Both the position numbers and the translations under genes were made by a program. Below, piece by piece: positions 25,488-28,728 of a stretch of 28,728 nucleotides of DNA; position 1 is the stretch's first letter; each line of letters starts with the position of its first letter. Under the pieces are notes generated by a model that was not told the origin of the DNA, made no database searches, and worked only from the letters and a program-made list of their open reading frames with translations. The stretch comes from Saccharofermentans sp. GTDB taxonomy: Bacteria > Bacillota_A > Clostridia > Saccharofermentanales > Saccharofermentanaceae. The stretch spans positions 1 to 28,728 of the forward strand of contig JAILMZ010000020.1 in the NCBI GenBank assembly GCA_024692105.1. The letters are read 5' to 3'.

Positions 25488-25527
25488 CCAACGCAAAAAA
25501 AGAATCCCTCGATTTCCAAGTTTTTTC

Positions 25528-25572
25528 ATGTTAAGCAACGCTTCTTCTGATCCCTGTTGCTTAAGCATCAGA
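25528..25572 (+). promoter_or_regulatory. Inverted repeats upstream of the double-glycine peptide gene
   Basis: TTAAGCAAC (25531-25539) and GTTGCTTAA (25556-25564) pair perfectly around a 16-base loop; the stem can be extended by ATG/CAT with one bulged base. An overlapping pair TTCTGAT (25545-25551) and ATCAGAA (25566-25572) would exclude the first. Both lie upstream of the candidate promoter at 25591, so the palindrome may be an operator rather than an RNA element. Confidence 0.5.
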
Positions 25573-25590
25573 ACGGCCTGATATTACTGA

Positions 25591-25619
25591 TTGTTTGCAC
25601 TTCCTGCGCAGATGATAAT
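25591..25619 (+). promoter_or_regulatory. Candidate promoter of the peptide gene
   Basis: TTGTTT (25591-25596), a 17-base spacer and GATAAT (25614-25619). The start of transcription would be near 25626, giving a leader of about 40 bases that contains the AGGAGG site. Confidence 0.4.
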
Positions 25620-25664
25620 GAAGCCATCAAACCAAAACAAATTATCCAACAGGAGGACAAGACA

Positions 25665-25754
25665 ATGAAAAACACAAACATTACAGAGATCAACATGGAT
25701 CTGCTCGAAATGGTAACAGGCGGCGTATTAGGCACTTGTGATCCCGCACTATAG
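25665..25754 (+). CDS. 29-residue double-glycine-leader peptide
   Basis: A perfect AGGAGG eight bases upstream marks the start. Residues 1-20 look like a leader for C39-type peptidase transporters: Gly19-Gly20 preceded by Val at -4, Leu at -7 and Ile at -12 in INMDLLEMVTGG. Cleavage after GG would release the nine-residue VLGTCDPAL with a single Cys25. The spacing of Cys to the C-terminus (five residues, CDPAL) equals that of the thiolactone ring in some staphylococcal Agr signals (CDFIM), but the acidic C-terminal tail of AgrD is absent. It may be a signal peptide, a small bacteriocin or a truncated remnant. No transporter, maturase or receptor gene is in the window. It lies in an A+T-rich patch next to a tRNA gene. 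Confidence 0.65.
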   Translation: MKNTNITEINMDLLEMVTGGVLGTCDPAL

Positions 25755-25824
25755 ATATAAGGTTTTTCACCGTTTGTTAATAATACATTAATGTATAACC
25801 GGGTGTTCAATGTTAAGATGAGGG

Positions 25825-25913
25825 TGCGACACAATTTAATTAATTCTATGGTAGTTCGACGTTTGGCAAAAACGTTGGCTTCACATTCCTACCATAGAAT
25901 GAATTGTGTCGCA
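25825..25913 (+). repeat. 89-base inverted repeat (large hairpin)
   Basis: TGCGACACAATT (25825-25836) pairs with AATTGTGTCGCA (25902-25913), and ATTCTATGGTAG (25843-25854) with CTACCATAGAAT (25889-25900). The two stems are split by a TAATTA bulge opposite one G. The 34-base loop contains a further ACGTTT/AAACGT hairpin (25859-25875). It could be a structured mRNA leader, a small mobile (MITE-like) insertion or a protein-binding palindrome. No flanking target duplication is obvious. Confidence 0.85.
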
Positions 25914-25936
25914 ACAATCGAGGCTAACGCTTTTCG

Positions 25937-25966
25937 GTGCAGTAGCTTCGGTTGCTGCACTTTTTT
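25937..25966 (+). terminator. Attenuator-like terminator just before the zinc-ribbon gene
   Basis: GTGCAGTAGC and GTTGCTGCAC form a 10-bp stem with two G-T pairs closed by a stable TTCG loop, followed by TTTTTT. The ribosome binding site of the next gene (TGGAGG) starts three bases later. No promoter fits in between, so transcription of that gene must pass this terminator. Confidence 0.88.
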
Positions 25967-25981
25967 ATTGGAGGTCATACT

Positions 25982-27442
25982 ATGAAGTACGATGTCAATG
26001 CCAAGAGTCTTAATTGTCCAAATTGCGGTGCTCCACTTTCAATACCGAAAAACACTACAGGTGTTGTCTATTGTGAATCTTGTGGTGGAAGATGTGTTTT
26101 ATCTGGGATAAATGTAAATGATGAGATTCTAAAGAAAAACAATATTAACAGTGGTATTCCACTTCAAGAGAGCTCTGATAAAATACACGCTACAATAGTT
26201 GATTTTATTACGACCTCAAAGAATTTTCCGATAGATGTTCTTGAGAATGCAGTTATTACTGAGGAGAAACACCTTTGCGTTCCTGCATATTTATTTACAT
26301 GTAGTGCTTTTGCATCTTATTCTTATGAAGCAGGCAACCGTAGAGTAAGCAATGGAAAGAGTTATACGGAATGGACACAAATGAGTGCTATAGCCAATGA
26401 TACCAAGACTGTTGTTGTTTGTGGTAACTCAAAGTATATGGATGTAATTAACTCCTTCTATAGTAATTTAGATCCAGCCCGTTTGATCGATGTCGAAGAA
26501 CTCAATTATCCTGATGATGCAGATGCTGAAACATTTAATGTTCCATACGCATCAGCTTTCAGTACGTATGTAAAGCCGGCTATAGATAATTCTATAAAGG
26601 AAACTGCTCTTTCTACTTTGAAGGGTAGATCATACAGAAATTTCACCATTGGTCAACCTAATATTCAAAAAGAGTATGAAGCAAGAATTAGCCTTGGTCT
26701 GTTTTTGGTTACTCTTGAATATAAAGGTCAGGCGATTTATTTCTATTTTAATTCTGATGCAACCAGTTTTATGCCATGCGCTACAGCACCAGAAGATTAC
26801 GCAAGAACAGAGTATATTAAATCATTAAGACAGCAGCGTTCCAGTATTAGATCTTCCTGGTTCAGTGATCTTTTCCATGGTGGTTTTGCTAAGGCAAATG
26901 AAATCAGCGGTGAAAAGAAACAAGAGAGACAAGAGATCAATCAAACAATAAATGGTATCCAAAATGAACCTGCAAAGGCAAAGGATTACTTCAATAGACA
27001 AAGATGCAGGCTTAAAGGTATATATTCTGACGGAACCCGTGAGTTTTCTTGGAAGTCCGAGTATCCGGATGTTCCATTAACAACAAATCCCTTTAATACT
27101 ACTGGTGAAAAAACGGTAATCAATAATTCCACATCGTCCACATCAAACAATTACTCAGTTAATTCTTCGAATACAACAGCTGGTTACCAGAGTCCAGCGC
27201 CAAAGAGTAATAGCAATTTAATATGGTGGATTTTGGGTTGGCTCTTCTTTTTCCCCGCACCTTTAATGATACTGATATGGCGGAAAAAGAATACATGGAA
27301 CACCCCAACCAAGATAATTGTTACTGTTTTGATATGGGTTGTAATTCTAGCATATGGTTCATGTAATCGAAGAACCGGTAATACGACAAAAACATCGACT
27401 CCAACGGTTACAACTATTACTCAAGTAGCCGACGATCAATAA
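25982..27442 (+). CDS. Zinc-ribbon protein with C-terminal membrane segments, unknown function
   Basis: 486 residues. The N-terminus has a four-Cys zinc ribbon (Cys12, Cys15, Cys31, Cys34) of the TFIIB or rubredoxin-like type. The middle part (about 60-310) is a globular domain that I do not recognise. A charged helical region follows (about 300-345), then a Ser/Asn/Thr-rich linker (about 370-405), two membrane segments (about 413-432 and 441-460) and a short polar Thr-rich tail. The start at 25982 is set by TGGAGG; the frame is open 30 bases further upstream through the terminator stem. Codons are much richer in A and T than in the rest of the window, suggesting acquisition from elsewhere. 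The gene is preceded by a long hairpin and an attenuator-like terminator. It stands alone before tRNA-Ser. Confidence 0.8.
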   Translation: MKYDVNAKSLNCPNCGAPLSIPKNTTGVVYCESCGGRCVLSGINVNDEILKKNNINSGIPLQESSDKIHATIVDFITTSKNFPIDVLENAVITEEKHLCVPAYLFTCSAFASYSYEAGNRRVSNGKSYTEWTQMSAIANDTKTVVVCGNSKYMDVINSFYSNLDPARLIDVEELNYPDDADAETFNVPYASAFSTYVKPAIDNSIKETALSTLKGRSYRNFTIGQPNIQKEYEARISLGLFLVTLEYKGQAIYFYFNSDATSFMPCATAPEDYARTEYIKSLRQQRSSIRSSWFSDLFHGGFAKANEISGEKKQERQEINQTINGIQNEPAKAKDYFNRQRCRLKGIYSDGTREFSWKSEYPDVPLTTNPFNTTGEKTVINNSTSSTSNNYSVNSSNTTAGYQSPAPKSNSNLIWWILGWLFFFPAPLMILIWRKKNTWNTPTKIIVTVLIWVVILAYGSCNRRTGNTTKTSTPTVTTITQVADDQ

Positions 27443-27490
27443 TATCCTCTTGAAAGGACTGTCCTACATTTGGACAACTTATGTTTAGAA

Positions 27491-27526
27491 AGAAAACAGC
27501 GACCGGACTTTCATCCGATCGCTGTT
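27491..27526 (-). terminator. Bidirectional terminator between the zinc-ribbon gene and tRNA-Ser
   Basis: AACAGCGACCGGA and TCCGATCGCTGTT pair over 13 positions with one G-T pair on the minus strand (A-C on the plus strand) around a six-base loop. On the minus strand TTTTCTTTC follows, fitting the end of the tRNA-Ser transcript. On the plus strand only TTTC follows, but it may still end the zinc-ribbon gene transcript. Confidence 0.75.
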
Positions 27527-27548
27527 TCATTGAGCGCATCTTTTTCAA

Positions 27549-27570
27549 TTTGTCGTAAGTTTGTCGTAAG
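27549..27570. repeat. Tandem TTTGTCGTAAG repeat downstream of tRNA-Ser
   Basis: Two perfect, directly adjacent 11-base copies, followed by a partial third (TTACG). They lie about 75 bases beyond the 3' end of tRNA-Ser, at the border between the A+T-rich patch and normal sequence. Such short tandem motifs can be integrase-binding arms, but no integrase gene is present. Confidence 0.7.
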
Positions 27571-27644
27571 TTACGTATTCTGTTCGTTCAAGAACTACGC
27601 AAACCCTTGATCTTATTGACTTTTTACGACGCTCGTTGCATTTA

Positions 27645-27735
27645 TGGCGGAGATGAGAGGATTCGAACCTCCGCGCAGGTTGCCCCGCCTAAAGCTTTAG
27701 CAAAGCCTCCCCTTCGGCCTCTTGGGTACATCTCC
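27645..27735 (-). tRNA. tRNA-Ser(GCU)
   Basis: On the minus strand 91 bases fold as a class II tRNA. The acceptor stem is GGAGATG with CATCTCC, the discriminator is G, and CCA is encoded. The anticodon stem AGGCT/AGCTT holds the loop TTGCTAA with anticodon GCT (27699-27701). The long variable arm GCGGG-GCAA-CCTGC is typical of tRNA-Ser. The T arm has TTCGAAT. It decodes AGC and AGU. The 3' end faces the A+T-rich accessory patch. Confidence 0.95.
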
Positions 27736-27785
27736 ATCCTTGGCGCCTTGTAATATTAACACAAACAGAAATTAAATGCCACATG

Positions 27786-27814
27786 TTTACATCGGCGTAT
27801 ACAGAAGGCATAAT
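27786..27814 (+). promoter_or_regulatory. rex: Promoter of rex
   Basis: TTTACA (27786-27791), a 17-base spacer and CATAAT (27809-27814), each one base from consensus. Transcription from about 27821 rules out the in-frame ATG at 27783 and supports the rex start at 27846. Confidence 0.6.
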
Positions 27815-27845
27815 TAACCTACAAAACGAAAACGAGGTCAGGACA

Positions 27846-28463
27846 ATGCGCAGCAACGAGGTATCCAGGGCAACAATAGGCAGGCTTCCTGCTTATCTTG
27901 CATTCCTTGAGAATTCGCCCAAGGTATCCCATGAACCCGGCGCTACGATCTCATCTTCGGTAATAGCCGCGGAACTCGGTCTCGGCGAAGTGCAGGTGCG
28001 CAAGGATCTCGCTTCGGTCGCCGGTGCAGGTAAGCCGAAGGTCGGTTTTGATGTTGCCGCTCTGACGGAATCCATCGAGAGATTCCTCGGGAGAAGGAAA
28101 CTCGAACCGGTAGTCGTCATCGGTGCCGGAAGACTTGGCACCGCCGTCCTGAACTATAACGGACTTGCCGAGTACGGATTTGAAGTCATCGCGGCATTCG
28201 ACAGGAGCCGCATCAAGATGGGCGATCCGAGGATCCTCACGATGGAACAGCTTCCGGACTTTTGCAAGGAGCATAACGTAACAATGGCTGTCGTTGCCGT
28301 CCCCGACTTTGCCTGCCAGGAGGTCTTCGACAAAGCAGTAGAGGCAGGCATCACACGATTCGTCAACTTCTCGTCCGCGAAACCGAAGGTCCCTTCTGGG
28401 GTATTCGTCGAGCATCTGAACATCGCTTTATCGCTTGCAGCGCTTAAGCATGCGGAAGACTGA
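27846..28463 (+). CDS. rex: Redox-sensing transcriptional repressor Rex
   Basis: 205 residues, the usual Rex length. The N-terminal winged helix carries LPAYLAFLE and the recognition region GEVQVRKDLASV (47-58), followed by GKPKVGFDV. The Rossmann domain has VVVIGAGRLGTA (89-100), the NAD(H) site. Rex binds DNA when NADH/NAD+ is low and represses fermentation and respiration genes. The start at 27846 fits the promoter just upstream and AGGTCAGG before the ATG. The gene stands alone, divergent from tRNA-Ser and upstream of an rRNA operon. Confidence 0.95.
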   Translation: MRSNEVSRATIGRLPAYLAFLENSPKVSHEPGATISSSVIAAELGLGEVQVRKDLASVAGAGKPKVGFDVAALTESIERFLGRRKLEPVVVIGAGRLGTAVLNYNGLAEYGFEVIAAFDRSRIKMGDPRILTMEQLPDFCKEHNVTMAVVAVPDFACQEVFDKAVEAGITRFVNFSSAKPKVPSGVFVEHLNIALSLAALKHAED

Positions 28464-28513
28464 GACGGCCCGGAATATAAGTTAAAGTTCAATTATTTAT
28501 AATAAAGAGAAAA

Positions 28514-28536
28514 TTTTTGCGTTTCACACGCAAAAA
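28514..28536 (+). other. A/T hairpin upstream of the rRNA promoter
   Basis: TTTTTGCGT and ACGCAAAAA form a 9-bp stem with a TTCAC loop, ending four bases before the -35 of the rRNA promoter. As DNA it may act as an A/T-rich UP element; as RNA it could help end the rex transcript, though no T tract follows on the plus strand. Confidence 0.5.
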
Positions 28537-28540
28537 GTCC

Positions 28541-28569
28541 TTGACAGAAATCAACACCCGAATTAGAAT
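28541..28569 (+). promoter_or_regulatory. Ribosomal RNA operon promoter
   Basis: A perfect TTGACA (28541-28546), a 17-base spacer and TAGAAT (28564-28569), preceded by A/T-rich sequence. The strength and the leader that follows fit an rrn promoter. Confidence 0.85.
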
Positions 28570-28728
28570 AATCAAGCACTTTGCGGAAAGGCAATGAAAA
28601 TATGCCTGCAAAAACCGCCGAGGCGCGCACCTTGAAAATTGAATAGAATGCAAGAACTTGAAGTAATAACGGACCTTTTCAATTCTAAGAATTGAGTTTA
28701 AAAGAGTAATTGAGCCAAACATGGCTCT
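28570..28728 (+). other. Pre-16S leader of an rRNA operon (16S outside the window)
   Basis: No coding frame. CCTTGAAAATTGAATAGAATG (28630-28650) is wording typical of rRNA operon leaders and spacers in Bacillota. Two small hairpins follow: TCAATTC/GAATTGA (28679-28695) and GAGCCA/TGGCTC (28712-28727). These are likely pre-rRNA processing or antitermination structures. The 16S start is not reached before the window ends. Confidence 0.65.

Noticed and set aside
25665..25754. Calling the peptide AgrD
   Set aside because: The AgrD C-terminal acidic tail, its amphipathic leader and a neighbouring AgrB are all missing; only the ring spacing is similar.
25488..27645. Duplicated tRNA-Ser 3' end as an attachment site
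   Set aside because: No second copy of the T-arm or acceptor sequence was seen in the A+T-rich patch.
27748..27764. Rex operator-like TTGTAATATTAACACAA upstream of rex
   Set aside because: The half-sites TTGT and ACAA are one base closer than in the known Rex consensus and the inner bases do not match well; too weak to list.
27783..27845. Longer rex start at 27783
   Set aside because: The ATG lies upstream of the -35 of the likely promoter and has no ribosome binding site.
28570..28728. Start of 16S rRNA inside the window
   Set aside because: The conserved GAGTTTGATC start of 16S is not present; only the leader is included.

Overview
The window looks like a chromosomal segment of an anaerobic Bacillota of the class Clostridia, probably an uncultured gut or rumen lineage. 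The pointers are strong AGGAGG-type ribosome binding sites, clostridial hydrophobic-W repeats on a secreted CAP protein, a Rex redox repressor, a MurT/GatD-type pair, a TSCPD protein and many TTG starts. G+C is moderate over most of the window. Two stretches are visibly richer in A+T: the pilin-like gene at 16740-18668 and the segment at about 25490-27600. No phage, plasmid, transposase or CRISPR genes are visible.

Layout. Positions 1-190 hold the terminator of the first gene and a possible leftward promoter, but no gene. On the minus strand (191-4609) lie a secreted ChW/CAP protein, seryl-tRNA synthetase and a membrane-anchored DUF4015 glycosidase-like protein. On the plus strand (4751-7363) follow a Nudix-like protein with a damaged Nudix box, a YigZ protein, an HtrA-type protease and an unlisted 41-residue membrane peptide. 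On the minus strand (7552-10286) a lipid kinase is translationally coupled to a membrane protein with two parvulin-like modules. On the plus strand (10416-16553) two overlapping YfhO-type membrane proteins are followed by a DEDDh exonuclease with a zinc-binding tail. An orphan PilX-like protein sits alone between its own promoter and a strong terminator (16740-18716).

From 18785 a MurT homologue, a GatD homologue (ATGA overlap), a TSCPD protein and a DPM1-like glycosyltransferase run on the plus strand and meet a convergent MATE transporter. Next comes an HD - Nudix - DUF4037 operon (23456-25487). The last accessory patch (25488-27600) holds a 29-residue double-glycine-leader peptide, a long inverted repeat, an attenuator-like terminator and an A+T-rich zinc-ribbon membrane protein, next to a minus-strand tRNA-Ser(GCU). 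The window ends with rex and the promoter and leader of a ribosomal RNA operon; the 16S gene itself lies beyond the right edge.

The two most notable points are these. First, in the MurT/GatD pair all three residues of the shared amidotransferase triad appear to be missing, although the MurT ATP site and zinc ribbon are intact; this suggests a non-canonical Mur-ligase complex. Second, the double-glycine micropeptide has a nine-residue putative core, VLGTCDPAL, just upstream of a structured RNA leader. All functional statements rest on reading motifs by eye; no database search was run.
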